Assembly: GCA_036245805.1 (NCBI GenBank)
Contig: BTRK01000002.1
Span: 2,170,001 to 2,234,000 of the forward strand
DNA length: 64,000 nucleotides
Origin: Pristionchus mayeri
Taxonomy: Eukaryota > Nematoda > Chromadorea > Rhabditida > Neodiplogasteridae
Direction of reading: 5' to 3'
Of this stretch, positions 53,577-63,609 are shown one piece after another. The notes below the pieces were generated by a model, which was not told the origin of the DNA, did no database searches, and was given only the letters and a program-made list of their open reading frames with translations. A program made the position numbers and the translations under genes. Each line of letters begins with the position of its first letter. Position 1 is the first letter of the stretch.

Positions 53577-54656
53577 GGCTTGTTTAATCTGTCAGAAATG
53601 TGCGAGAAAAGTTGCGTAAAAAGTTGCGTAAAAAGTTCGCGAACTTCTGATTCTCTCCTGTTCGTGTACTCTCTCTCTTTCTCTAACCAGGTCGTTGAAA
53701 AGTTCACGAACTTTTCGACGAACTATGTTCGAAAATCATACTTTTCTTTTGTTTTACTTATTTTTATAAACTATTTTTGCTTTTAACTTATGACTTCTTA
53801 TAATGGCAACCTTCCCTTAGCTGGAATAGCTTCAGAATACAGCGTAGTGAAAGTAAACAGGGTTGGAGTATTTTTTTTCGAAAATGGGTCACCACTTTCC
53901 CCACCCTGTAATGTCAAGCTATTCCATCAGGGGGAAGGTTGTTCTTATAAGCAGTCATAAGTTGAAAGCAAAAATAATTGATAAAAATAAGTAAAACAAA
54001 AGAAAAGTACGAATTTCGAACATAGTTCGTCGAAAAGTTCGTGAACTTTTCAAGGAGCTGCGTGAAAAGTTAGAGAAAGGCGAGAGAGCACGCGTTGTCG
54101 AGAGAGGGAAAAGGAAGTAAACAATCACTGCTTCCTTTTCCCTCTCTCAAGAATGCGTGCTCTCTCGCCTTTCTCTAACTTTTCACGCAGCTCCTTGAAA
54201 AGTTCGTTAAAAACCGGCATTAATTCGTTCGAAATTCGTACTTTTCTTTTGTTTTACTTATTTTTATCAATTATTTTTGCTCTTAACTTATGACTGCGTA
54301 TAAGAACAACCTTCCCTCTGATGGAATAGCTTGACATTACAGGGTGGGGAAAGTGGTGACCCATTTTCGAAAAAAATACTCCAACCGTGTTTACTTTCAC
54401 TACGCTGTATTCTGAAGCTATTCCAGCTAAGGGAAGGTTGTCATTATAAGAAATCATAAGTTAAAAGCAAAAATAGTTTATAAAAGTAAGTAAAACAAAA
54501 GAAAAGTATGATTTTCGAACACAGTTCGTCGAAAAGTTCGTGAACTTTTCATCGACCTGGTTAGAGAAAGAGAGAGAGCATGCGAAATGGAGAGAATCAG
54601 AAGTTCGCGAACTTTTTACGCAACTTTTTCTCGCACATTTCTGACAGATTAAACAG
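53577..54656. mobile_element. Large multi-layer palindrome between carboxypeptidase genes
   Basis: Outer ends: TAATCTGTCAGAAATGTGCG, continuing AGAAAAGTTGCG (left), and the inverse at about 54620-54656. Inner arms repeat AAAAGTTCGTGAACTTTTC and GCTATTCC...GGGAAGGTTG blocks in both orientations (53800-54060 against 54190-54470), and the centre (54060-54190) is itself a hairpin (TTCCTTTTCCCTCTCTC against its inverse). Resembles a foldback transposon built by repeated inversion. No gene. Confidence 0.85.
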
Positions 54657-54699
54657 GCCGATTATCTTGAATAAGTAATTAGTGGATCTAATTAAGGCT

Positions 54700-54935
54700 A
54701 TTACGGTTCCAAGCATGTTCAGATATTTTTTATGGAACTGTAAGATAGTATTGAACAACAACACACATTGCAAAACTTTTCCCGATCCGGTCATAATAAT
54801 TACATGTCGATTGCTACCTTAACGAGAGGACCAGAATAACCAATCCCGCAGGACTGGTAATAGATGCATATGCATCTGTATACAATGCTTCTAAGTTAAT
54901 CAATTTACATTGTTTTCCTCGGTTTGTGTACTTCA
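54700..54935 (+). promoter_or_regulatory. Distal upstream region shared by carboxypeptidases 2 and 3
   Basis: Nearly identical to 58000-58240: GGAACTGTAAGATAGTATTG, AACAACAACACACATTGC, TTTTCCCGATCCGGTCATAA, TCCCGCAGGACTGGTAATAG. It includes the perfect palindrome AGATGCATATGCATCT. Not found before carboxypeptidase 1. Could be a regulatory region or simply duplicated flank. Confidence 0.5.
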
Positions 54936-55110
54936 ATGGAGATGCCAGTATCGTTATTTTATTTGCAAAAAAAGTTTACTTTTCGATTTTACTTTTCAAT
55001 AAGGATATTCCGGGAAAGGGGCATAGCTTGACATTTGCTTTCTCTTGCTTTCTTTCATTTGCTTTAATTTGCATGACATTCGCTTTCTCCGAAGGAGAAA
55101 GAAAATGTCA

Positions 55111-55222
55111 TGCAATGATTCAAAAGCAATTTCAGGAATTATTAAATTTCTTGTAAGCTGAATCACCTCATTTCATCTATAATAACCGAAAAAAGTGATG
55201 TGGCATTCACACCAAGGAGAAG
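55111..55222 (+). promoter_or_regulatory. Proximal promoter of carboxypeptidase 2
   Basis: Copy of the block at 49594: ATGATTCAAAAGCAATTTCA, GCTGAATCACC, TCTATAATAACCGAAAA, AAGGAGAAG before ATG. Confidence 0.55.
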
Positions 55223-56191
55223 ATGCTGCCTTTTCTCGCCCTTCTTCTCTTTGGATTCGCCTACTCAGCACCACGCCGCCATTTTCTGAAAACGATCTTA
55301 TTCAGAGAATGACCGACGGATTCTGTGATTTTCAATGTAAACAAAATATTATCGAAAAACTAACAAAATGCCTTGGGCTTCCCCCACTCATTTAGCTGTC
55401 CGAATTTACAGGAACATGGACCTTACCTACTCGATTCTTCTGGACACCTGATCTACAACGACTTATCTTGGAATCAGGTTAAAGCCGCTAAAAATGTCAA
55501 TAAACTATCGCAATCTTCAGTACGCCAACGTGTTGTATCTCGAGAGTCCTACTGGAGTCGGATTCTCATATTCAACTAATGACTCGGAAGGCTTCACTGA
55601 GGATAACTCGACAGCGATATTGAACATGAAAGCACTCGAGGACTTTATGACAAGGTTAATTTAGGAAGAGCAAAATAGATCTACACCGCGAATTGCTTAG
55701 CAATACACCCCATTGGAAATCACAGAAAATTTGACAGTTTTTTTAAAATGAATATTGCAAAAATTTAACCAAGATTTTGATAGGAGGCTATACTCACAGT
55801 TATTCTTCGATTTTAGAGTTCACCCTCAGTATGCCACTCGTGACTTCTACCTCACTGGGGAATCGTATGCCCGTTTTCATGATATTTCTAATTTGAAAAT
55901 TCAATTGTTACCTCACAGGAGTGTACATTCCCTACCTTTCTCGAGCGATCATGAATCACACCAAAAGTGGACAATTTACCAACACAAACTTCAAGGTATT
56001 TCAGAGAAAGAGAGGGAGAGATAGGTTAAATTATATTTCAGGGGATTGCGATGGGAAATGCAAAAGGTGAACATTTCTCTGGTAGAATCGCGGCTGCTGT
56101 TCAACTGTACAGTCTGATCCCTGAAAAGTATGGCGTACTTTTTTGACTTGAATCTACTTTTTTGAATTGTACAGATGTCTTCGAAGGGAAT

Positions 56192-56557
56192 GCCATTAAA
56201 GAAGGAGTAACACGAAAAATAGATTGTACATGTGGTGGTTGTCATAGAGGACAAAATTCCGATGAGAAATCACTTTATCCGAAGTGACACAGAGAACTCT
56301 ATCACGAGATATGAGCATGAGAAGCTCGGGCCTCAGCGCAGGCGAAGCGCGCGTATTTGAAATGAATGAGAAACACAGCAACAACGAATCGCACCTAGCT
56401 GGATTCGAACCCACGTAGATTGCGCTTGGGGCGCAGAAGTTCCCCCACTGCGCTATGGTCACCGTTGGCTTTGGCTGAGGGGAACATTATATCTACCTAA
56501 CACGCTCATCAGAATGCATTACCTTCTCATCTCTTATTCGTGTTACACCTTCTTTAA
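56192..56557 (-). mobile_element. TTAA-type MITE carrying a tRNA-like segment
   Basis: Ends TTAAAGAAGGAGTAACACG (left) and CGTGTTACACCTTCTTTAA (right), inverted with one difference. It lies in an intron of carboxypeptidase 2; the same intron in the other copies lacks it. The minus strand contains a tRNA-like unit (see 56395). The ends resemble those of the MITE at 31105. Confidence 0.75.
56395..56463 (-). ncRNA. tRNA-like (SINE-type) promoter segment
   Basis: On the minus strand the word TAGCGCAGTGGGG matches an RNA polymerase III A box, and GGTTCGAATCC, 30-odd bases downstream, matches a B box exactly. A short stem TGCG/CGCA encloses a 7-base loop at the anticodon position. The T-arm and acceptor stems do not pair fully and there is no T before the anticodon, so it is not a working tRNA. 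It looks like a tRNA-derived head captured in a MITE. Confidence 0.6.
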
Positions 56558-57999
56558 AATACAAATCATCTTAAAATGAAACCTTGAGGCATGGAGAGAT
56601 GATATTCAATCCGTGGGAGCGAGTGACGAAGGACGAGAAAAATGTGCTTGAGGGTGTTGACTTCTTCGAGATTTACGGCAATGCGGTCAGCATTTTTCAC
56701 TAAAGTCAGCTTTACGGAATAATTTAGAGCGAAAAACTGGGGAGAGAATCGCATTACGATATTCCACTAGAGTGCAATATGGAGGAGGATGAAACGGTAT
56801 TGTTTTGTTTTCAGTTCTATAATTCCGATTTAAATTTCGCAGAAATTTCACATTGCGAAACCATCTTCTTCAGTAGAATGTCGGATGGATAACTTGACAG
56901 AAACGTACCTAAATCGAGATGATGTGCAGGTATAATTTACAGCATTTTCAAAATTGGAATTAATTAATAACTTAACGAATTATTTAATTAATAACAACAG
57001 ATAGCCCTGCATGTCCGCACAGAGGACCGCAGTGAAGTACATTGGGAATTATTGAGGTATCGTGCAAGCGATTACAAATCGATGATTGAAGTTATTCAGC
57101 TATCCCGTTTTGCTTGCGTATCATAAGAATGGAGACACGATCCCTGTCTACAGGGAAATAATCGATTCTGCTCAGGTGATACCACAGTGACATTAGTGTA
57201 GCACTGAGTTATGATGTCTACCAGTTAATCGGAATACTCGAGTTCTACTCCCGGTTCAAGCATATTTTTTGCACCTCGCACAATGGCAATGGTAGCATTG
57301 ATTTGGCTCCGTATAAACCGATATCACTATCTCGTCTTTTAATGCGTCTTAATTTATAATTTGGAAGCAAATCTATTATTTTCAGCCCGGTTTCCGCATT
57401 CTATTCTTCACTGGTGACATGGACCTGATCTGTCCTCCTCTCCAAGTTGCCTTTGGCGCGCGCAGAATTGCTAAGCAGAACGGGATGAGCGTAAGCGCAT
57501 CAAATTTTAAATATTTATTATGTTAATTACGAGTACCATCCAATACATTGCATTGCAATCCGCCATCGCTCGTACAGTATAATGAGCATTAAAACATGTA
57601 TTAAAGTAAATACACTAATTAAGGACGTGACGACATCAGCGGAATGGCGTTATCTGGGCGATTTCGGCGGAGCGAGAACCACCTATCAAGCAAGCAACAG
57701 TGGCTTAATCATGGATGTCATCACAGTCCGGGTAATTGAATGAATAAATGATTTTAAACGTTTAAAGCGAATTATTAGAGTTATTTTTTTAATTATTAGA
57801 GTTAGCTGAGAGAGTATAAATAATGCACTCCATTATTTATCTTAATTTTCAGGATGCCGGTCACCTTGTTCCCACTTCCCTTCCGGATCGGGCCTTCCAA
57901 ATCATCAACAATTTCATTACCACCGAAGTAGAAATGGTTGACTACTCGAGGACGATTCCGAGACAATAATTCCAGATTTGGCTCAGTGGATCTAATTAA

Positions 58000-58245
58000 G
58001 GTGATAGCGGTTCCACACATGTTCGGATATTTTATGGAACTGTAAGATAGTATTGAACAACAACACACATTGCAAAACTTTTCCCGATCCGGTCATAATA
58101 ATTACATGTCGATTGCTACCTTAACGAGAGGACCAGAATAACCAATCCCGCAGGACTGGTAATAGATGCATATGCATCTGTATGCAATGCTTCTAATTTA
58201 ATCAATTTACATTGTGTTCCTCGGTTTGTGTACTTCACTCGAGAT
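58000..58245 (+). promoter_or_regulatory. Distal upstream region of carboxypeptidase 3
   Basis: Copy of 54700-54935, including AGATGCATATGCATCT and ACTGTAAGATAGTATTGAAC. Confidence 0.5.
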
Positions 58246-58371
58246 GCCAGTATCGTTATTTATTGCAAAAACAAATTACTTTTCGATTTTAGTTTTCAAT
58301 ATTGATATTCCAAAAAAAAGGCAAGCTTGACATTTTTCTTTCCCATTTGACATTTGCTAGAAAGAATATGC

Positions 58372-58484
58372 CAAGTTATGATTCAAAAGCAATTTCAGGA
58401 ATTCTTATATTTCTCAGCAGCTGAATCACATAATTACATCTATAATAACCGAAAATGTGATGTGGCCTTCACATCAAGGAGAAA
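58372..58484 (+). promoter_or_regulatory. Proximal promoter of carboxypeptidase 3
   Basis: Copy of the block at 49594: TATGATTCAAAAGCAATTTC, GCTGAATCAC, TCTATAATAACCGAAAA, CATCAAGGAGAAA before ATG. Confidence 0.55.
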
Positions 58485-59859
58485 ATGCTTCCGTTTCATG
58501 CCCTTCTGCTCTTCGGATTCGCCTACTCAGCACCACTACTCGACCATCCTCACCGAGTGGTTAGTTGAGCTAGCTTTAGAACATAAACGCTAAATATCAT
58601 AATTTCCCGATATCTCGACTGTAAACCTGGGCTAGATTGCTAAACTGTTTGATAGATCTCGCAACTAGTCTCAGCAATACTTTATTCAGGTTAATCTCCC
58701 CGGTGCTCCGGAGCCGCACTCTCCACTCTACTCGGGATTCCTCACGGTTGATGAGAACGAAACTCAGCAGAACGTCTTCTATGTGTAAGTTCAACACTAT
58801 TTTATGCACTGCAACAACAACAACAAGATAAATATTCAGTCTCGCTGAGGTTTTTTAAACCGATTTTACGGACGATTTTTGAGAACAAAATCAACAATAA
58901 CAACAATAATTAGAACAACAATAGTATAATAATGTATTGACAGTCTCGCTGAGGCTGTTCGCATCGATCCCTCGGAAGCTCCTCTGATCGTCTGGTTCAA
59001 CGGCGGCCCGGGAACGTCCTCGCTGTTAGCATTTTTACTGGTTAAGGAGATCTTAATTTTTTGACTTTCCGCAGAATTGTATTTTCATCAACCCATGAAT
59101 TGATCCAAAATCGCAGGAGCATGGACCTTACCTACTCGATTCTACTAGACAGCTTCGCTATAATAATTTCTCGTGGAATCAGGTCACATTTAGGCTTGAA
59201 ATTGCCTTGAAAAAAACTCGATTCTCTCAGTACGCCAACGTGCTGTATCTGGAGAGTCCGACAGGGGTTGGATTCTCATATTCAACCAATGATTCGAAAG
59301 GTTTCACTGAGGACAACTCGACAGCGATATTGAACATGAAAGCGCTCGAGGACTTTATGACGAGGTTGGAAGAACTTGATGAAACTAATCATAAATCTTT
59401 CATTCTTTCACTTTTTTTCCGACTGATATAATCACACATATGTTTAGAGTCCACCCTCAGTACGCTTCTCGTGATTTCTACCTGACCGGAGAGTCATATG
59501 CTGGTTTGTATGATGTTTGCAATTCAAAAATGCATTGATTCCCAGGAGTGTACATTCCCTACCTTTCTCGAGCGATTCTGAATCACACCAAAAGTGGAGA
59601 ATTCACTAATACTAATTTCAAGGTATTGTAGAGAAAGAGAGAGAAATAGAAAGATTGTGCTCTGATTAAGGAACGAATTCTTACAGAGCGCCTAAACGAG
59701 TAACCATATATTTTCAGAGCATTTTTTTTCAGGGAATTGCGATGGGCAATGCTGCCGTAGATGATTTCTCTAACAGAATCGCAGCTGCTGTCCAACTGTA
59801 CAGTCTGGGACTGATCCCCGAAAAGTACGGAACCTTAGGATTATTTTTTTGTTTTAATA

Positions 59860-62800
59860 ATTAATAATAATTTATCTACGCCCGAGGCGCGACGAAACAG
59901 TAAGGTACATGAGTGATCAAATAGCAAGGAAATGGGAATTGACTCTCAGTAATTATTCAGTGTGAGAGAGTATGGCGATTAAGGGGTGGTTCAGTAATCG
60001 GCGCTTGAATACTCGTATGTTGGGGGCGGTTCGAATTTCTTCAGGGAGTTGGGAATACCATCTGGATGTTCTAACAGGAAAGGAATGAAATCTAGAAGTG
60101 CTAGTGGTCAGTTCGATATTGATACCAAATGTTGATGTTCGATCTCGCTGGTCTCGTTGAGGTTTGTATACATAGAATGACGAACGGGGAATAATAGTGG
60201 ATCCAGTCATAATCATATGAGTCATACAAATATCACCTATGACTCTCCTCTCAGTAAGCGGGCGCAGGCCAAGAAGTTTCAAACGATCAGGGTAGGAGGG
60301 TAGAGAAAGAGGATAGGAAGGAGAGACATTATTCACGAGGGGTAGCTGAATGGAATTAATATTGTAGCGAGGGGAGGATTGTTTGGAGCCCATACGAAGA
60401 TGAGAGCATTTAGAAGCAGACAGAGACAATTGGTTGAGTTGGGTCCATTCAAAGAGGCTATCAAGGGCAGATTGAAATTCAGAAGTAATAGCAGATTTGG
60501 TCGACTTATTGTAGGAGATATACAATTTGACATCATCAGCATAACATTGGACGGATACGTTGTGAAACTTGGATAGGAGACGAGAAAGATCAGCTAGATA
60601 GATGGAGAAGAGAATAGGTCCTAGGACATTGCCTTGTGGTACTCCTGAGAGGATGGGGAAGGGGTCGCTAGTCACGGAGGGCAAACGAACGGAGAAAGTG
60701 CGGTTGGATAGAAAGGAGTCGATCCATGATAGTAGATTACCATGGATACCGTAGTGAGATAATCGAGCAATTAATTTAGGGTACGGAACAACATCGAAAG
60801 CGCGAGTGAAATCAATGTACACTACATCAGTTGTAAGCTTTTTAGAGTGAGAACTAGTCCAATCATTTTGACAAGTCAATAAATTTGTAATAACACTAGC
60901 ACCAGAACGGAAACCGTGCTGGTTGGAAGGGAGGATATTGAAGCGAGAGAGGTGACTATTGAGGTGGTCTTTGATGAGACGTTCCATGGTCTTAGCAGCA
61001 GGAGAAATGATAGAGATGGGTCTATAAGAGGAGGGAAGGTTGCTATCTTTGCCCGGCTTAGGAATGGGAGTAATAAGGGAATGTTTCCAAGCTGATGGGA
61101 CAGTCCCAGAAATGAGACTGAGGTTGTAAATATCAGCTAAGGGGGTAGATAGAGCATATGCACACTTAGAGAAAATAATCTGAGGAATGCCATCATAGCC
61201 TGTAGAGCAAGATGGGGACAATTTGCGTAATGCTTTGTAAACTGCATGAGGGAAAAGGGTGAATAGAGAGAGTGAAGGAGAGATGGGTAAGGAGGAGAGA
61301 GGGGGGAAAAGGCCATCATCTAAGGTGAAATGAGAAGCGAATTCAGAAGCAAGTAAATTAGACTTAGAAGAACTATCATAAACTGGTTCATTATCAGATG
61401 AAACTAGTTCAGGTATAGATAGCTTAGGTTTTGTGAGAGAAGAAATATGGCGATACAAATCTTTAGAACGAGCTAATTTCTTACGGGTAGAGTAACGAGT
61501 CCATTTGTCAATCTCGAAAAGTAATTTCTTACTGCAATGGTCAAAAAGAGTTCTAACAGCCTGGATATGAATCTTAGCGAATAATTGATCACGATGCTTA
61601 ATTAAGCGAGTAACGTGGCTTGGATATGAAAGAGAGGGAGGTCGAGGAGTACGGTAGGGGACAAAGAGGTCAATAGCTGAATGAATTGTAGAAGAGAAAT
61701 GGTTATACACGGAATCGATATCAGGACAGTCACGAAATAAGGATAACCAGTCAATAGATAGAAGATGGTTGGACAGAGCTGGATAATCGACACGAGAGAA
61801 GTCTCGAATTAAGGGAGGTTGAGGTGGGGACTGAGGAGACGAGAGGGAGAATGAAATACCAGAATGGTCGCATGAAGGGAAGGGAGGAATAGCGGAAATG
61901 GCCGATACTACGGTGGGATCGTTACCTAAGACCCAATCGATACATCTAACGCCGCGCGTTGGAAACATGTGAAGATGAGAGAGATTTGCAGATATAATGA
62001 AATCACGAAATGTGCGATCAGCGGGAGTAGGAATGGTACAAAGGGAATCTGAGTTAAAATCACCGGAAATAATGATGGGGTGCGGAGACGATGCATGGAT
62101 GTCTGATAAACAATTAATGAGGGAGTCGGTCTTGGAAATGGAATAGCTTGGAGGACGATAGACTAGACATAATCTAATGTATGCACTCGAGTGGAAAAGG
62201 TCGATACAGGTAATCTCGTGTTCGGTGGAGGGAAGGGATACTGTGGAGAAAGAGAGGTAATCACGAAGAATGATGCAGGTTCCGCCACCACGGAAGGATC
62301 GATCAGAGCGAATAATGGTGTACGGTAGAGATCCGATAATTAGAGATGATGGGGTCTTGCTTGATAGCCATGTCTCAGTTAGGAATACGATATCAGGTTG
62401 GGTTGCCATGAGGAATGAGCGGAAAGCATCGAGCTTATTAACGACTGAACGGATATTGAAATAGTGGCATGATAAGGAGGCCTTCGCTGGCTCGGGCTGA
62501 GCTAGTTTAAAGGAGGGGCGACTGAGTTGGGAGTAGTAGTGATGGGTGTAGTGGGAGCAGAATCGAGGAGGGAAGGCATTTTGGGGAAGAGGGACTGAGT
62601 GGTGGCGGAGGGAACGAGAGTGGGATGGGCGGAGGTGCGAGCGGGAATGGGACAGGAAGGAGATCTGGGCGGAGCGGGAATGGAACATTACTTTGAGAAG
62701 GCGGGGGCGGTTATCCCTTCTCTCACCCATTCGGAAAACAGCAGCCGGTCTATGCTCCAGCTCAGCGAGGTCTAGCATGTCGATGACTCTGGCAGTGTCA

Positions 62801-63120
62801 TCCGACAATCTCTCACTGGCCTTCGTCGCAGTAGACTCAGGGAGCCCTTGAACCACCACCGAGCGAATCCTCTTGTCCCTCTCAATGGCATCATCGATCG
62901 AGGTGGTCGATCTAGCCATTAGCTCTTTCATCTGCTGGGCACAAGTACCGAGCAGCAGAGCGAGGGAACTTCCCTTCTCATCATGAGAGAGGGAATCGAG
63001 GTATCTGTCAATACCTCGAAGGAGTTCACCCGGATCGGAAACAGAGACCGGCAGCATTTCGTCCAGGGCAGAGGAAGGGGAGGGGAACTTACGCTTAGTC
63101 ATTAATTAATAAGAGGGAGT
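59860..63120 (-). mobile_element. CR1-like non-LTR retrotransposon
   Basis: Inserted antisense in intron 8 of carboxypeptidase 3. It has one long open gene and no LTRs. The 3' end (low coordinates) finishes in a short ATT-rich run (TTATTATTAATTATTA on the minus strand) rather than a long poly(A), as CR1-type elements do. The 5' side borders an 18-bp tandem repeat (63224-63396). Exact ends and target duplication not resolved. No LTR and no second ORF. Confidence 0.8.
59953..63102 (-). CDS. CR1-like polyprotein: N-terminal nucleic-acid-binding part, endonuclease, reverse transcriptase
   Basis: 1,049 codons without interruption. Residues about 1-190: a region with RSVVVQGLPE and RPRLLKVMF, similar to the RNA-binding domain of ORF1 proteins. 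About 210-440: AP-type endonuclease (FNIRSVVNKLDAFRSFLMAT, FLTETWL, GDFNSD, CDHSGISFSL). About 620-900: reverse transcriptase (STGYDGIPQIIF, PISIISPAAKTMERLI, YIDFTRAFDVVPYPKLI, GVPQGNVLGPILFSIYLADL, CYADDVKLYI with the catalytic DD). The C-terminus has the CR1-like FPVRTSRWYSQLPEEIRTAP. It nicks DNA and reverse-transcribes its own RNA in the nucleus. An intact frame suggests recent activity. A fused ORF1-like part in the same frame is unusual. Confidence 0.88.
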   Translation of the reverse strand: MTKRKFPSPSSALDEMLPVSVSDPGELLRGIDRYLDSLSHDEKGSSLALLLGTCAQQMKELMARSTTSIDDAIERDKRIRSVVVQGLPESTATKASERLSDDTARVIDMLDLAELEHRPAAVFRMGERRDNRPRLLKVMFHSRSAQISFLSHSRSHLRPSHSRSLRHHSVPLPQNAFPPRFCSHYTHHYYSQLSRPSFKLAQPEPAKASLSCHYFNIRSVVNKLDAFRSFLMATQPDIVFLTETWLSSKTPSSLIIGSLPYTIIRSDRSFRGGGTCIILRDYLSFSTVSLPSTEHEITCIDLFHSSAYIRLCLVYRPPSYSISKTDSLINCLSDIHASSPHPIIISGDFNSDSLCTIPTPADRTFRDFIISANLSHLHMFPTRGVRCIDWVLGNDPTVVSAISAIPPFPSCDHSGISFSLSSPQSPPQPPLIRDFSRVDYPALSNHLLSIDWLSLFRDCPDIDSVYNHFSSTIHSAIDLFVPYRTPRPPSLSYPSHVTRLIKHRDQLFAKIHIQAVRTLFDHCSKKLLFEIDKWTRYSTRKKLARSKDLYRHISSLTKPKLSIPELVSSDNEPVYDSSSKSNLLASEFASHFTLDDGLFPPLSSLPISPSLSLFTLFPHAVYKALRKLSPSCSTGYDGIPQIIFSKCAYALSTPLADIYNLSLISGTVPSAWKHSLITPIPKPGKDSNLPSSYRPISIISPAAKTMERLIKDHLNSHLSRFNILPSNQHGFRSGASVITNLLTCQNDWTSSHSKKLTTDVVYIDFTRAFDVVPYPKLIARLSHYGIHGNLLSWIDSFLSNRTFSVRLPSVTSDPFPILSGVPQGNVLGPILFSIYLADLSRLLSKFHNVSVQCYADDVKLYISYNKSTKSAITSEFQSALDSLFEWTQLNQLSLSASKCSHLRMGSKQSSPRYNINSIQLPLVNNVSPSYPLSLPSYPDRLKLLGLRPLTERRVIGDICMTHMIMTGSTIIPRSSFYVYKPQRDQRDRTSTFGINIELTTSTSRFHSFPVRTSRWYSQLPEEIRTAPNIRVFKRRLLNHPLIAILSHTE

Positions 63121-63223
63121 GAAAATATACAATAGAATTAGAAGAAAAACGAAACAAGTGCTAAATAGTCACGTAGTATCGATTGGGTCGCGCGAGAGAG
63201 AGGAAGAGGTCACCCTATCGCGG

Positions 63224-63396
63224 CGAGGGAAGAGAGGAGAGTGAGGGAAGAGAGGAGAGTGAGGGAAGAGAGGAGAGTGAGGGAAGAGAGGAGAGTGAGG
63301 GAAGAGAGGAGAGTGAGGGAAGAGAGGAGAGTGAGGGAAGAGAGGAGAGTGAGGGAAGAGAGGAGAGTGAGGGAAGAGAGGAGAGTGAGAGCGTAA
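63224..63396. repeat. 18-bp tandem repeat, about nine units
   Basis: Unit GAGGGAAGAGAGGAGAGT repeated almost without change. It lies just upstream of the retrotransposon's gene in its orientation, so it is either the element's 5' tandem promoter region or unrelated intron repeat. Its open frames (EGREES or SPLFPH repeats) are low complexity and not taken as genes. Confidence 0.85.
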
Positions 63397-63609
63397 AAAT
63401 ATCTTCAACAAGTATTTTATATCCAATCCAAGTGTAAATTACATATATGACATTGTAGGTATGGCGAGATGATCTTCGATCTCTGGAAGCGAGTTACGAA
63501 AGAAGAGAAGAATGTTCTTGGAAATGATAGATTTGATTTTCTCGAGATTTACAACAATGCAGTCAGATTTGATTTACTTGATTCCCCTTCATCAAACAAT
63601 GCAGGATAT

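Larger units (their letters stand above)
55223..57969 (+). pseudogene. Serine carboxypeptidase 2, missing the oxyanion-hole exons
   Basis: Signal exon from 55223 (MLPFLALLLFGFAYSAP) leads into unrelated codons and a stop. The exons that should encode NLPGAPEPH and FNGGPGSS are absent. Later exons follow the complete gene: 55413-55479, about 55522-55655, 55817-55872 (LTGESYA, Ser present; the donor base before GT is changed), 55919-55995, 56041-56127, 56589-56685, 56728-56796 (short at its start), 56843-56929, 57001-57056, 57100-57175, 57386-57490 (FTGDMDLICPP), 57624-57731, 57853-57969 (DAGHLVP, stop). Without the Gly-rich oxyanion segment it cannot work as a peptidase. Exons 8 and 9 are separated by a MITE (56192-56557). 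Two codons are also lost in exon 8. Confidence 0.8.
58485..63561 (+). pseudogene. Serine carboxypeptidase 3, interrupted by a retrotransposon and 3' truncated
   Basis: Exons: 58485-58559 (signal MLPFHALLLFGFAYSAP), 58690-58784, 58944-59040 (VWFNGGPGTSS), 59117-59182, 59231-59364 ([12 protein letters not shown]), 59448-59503 (LTGESYAG, Ser), 59546-59622, 59733-59824, then 63459-63561 (YGEMIFDLWKRVTKEEKN). The 3.6-kb intron 8 holds an antisense CR1-like element. After 63561 the next exon is only a remnant (IKLGSDAVYR, then stop), and the exons with the catalytic Asp and His are not seen to 64000. Up to exon 9 all frames and splice sites are good, so the break at the 3' end may be recent. If the missing exons lie beyond the window the gene could still be whole. 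Confidence 0.7.

Noticed and set aside
63169..63437. Frames with EGREES or SPLFPH repeats
   Set aside because: Pure translation of the 18-bp tandem repeat on both strands; low complexity, no other support.
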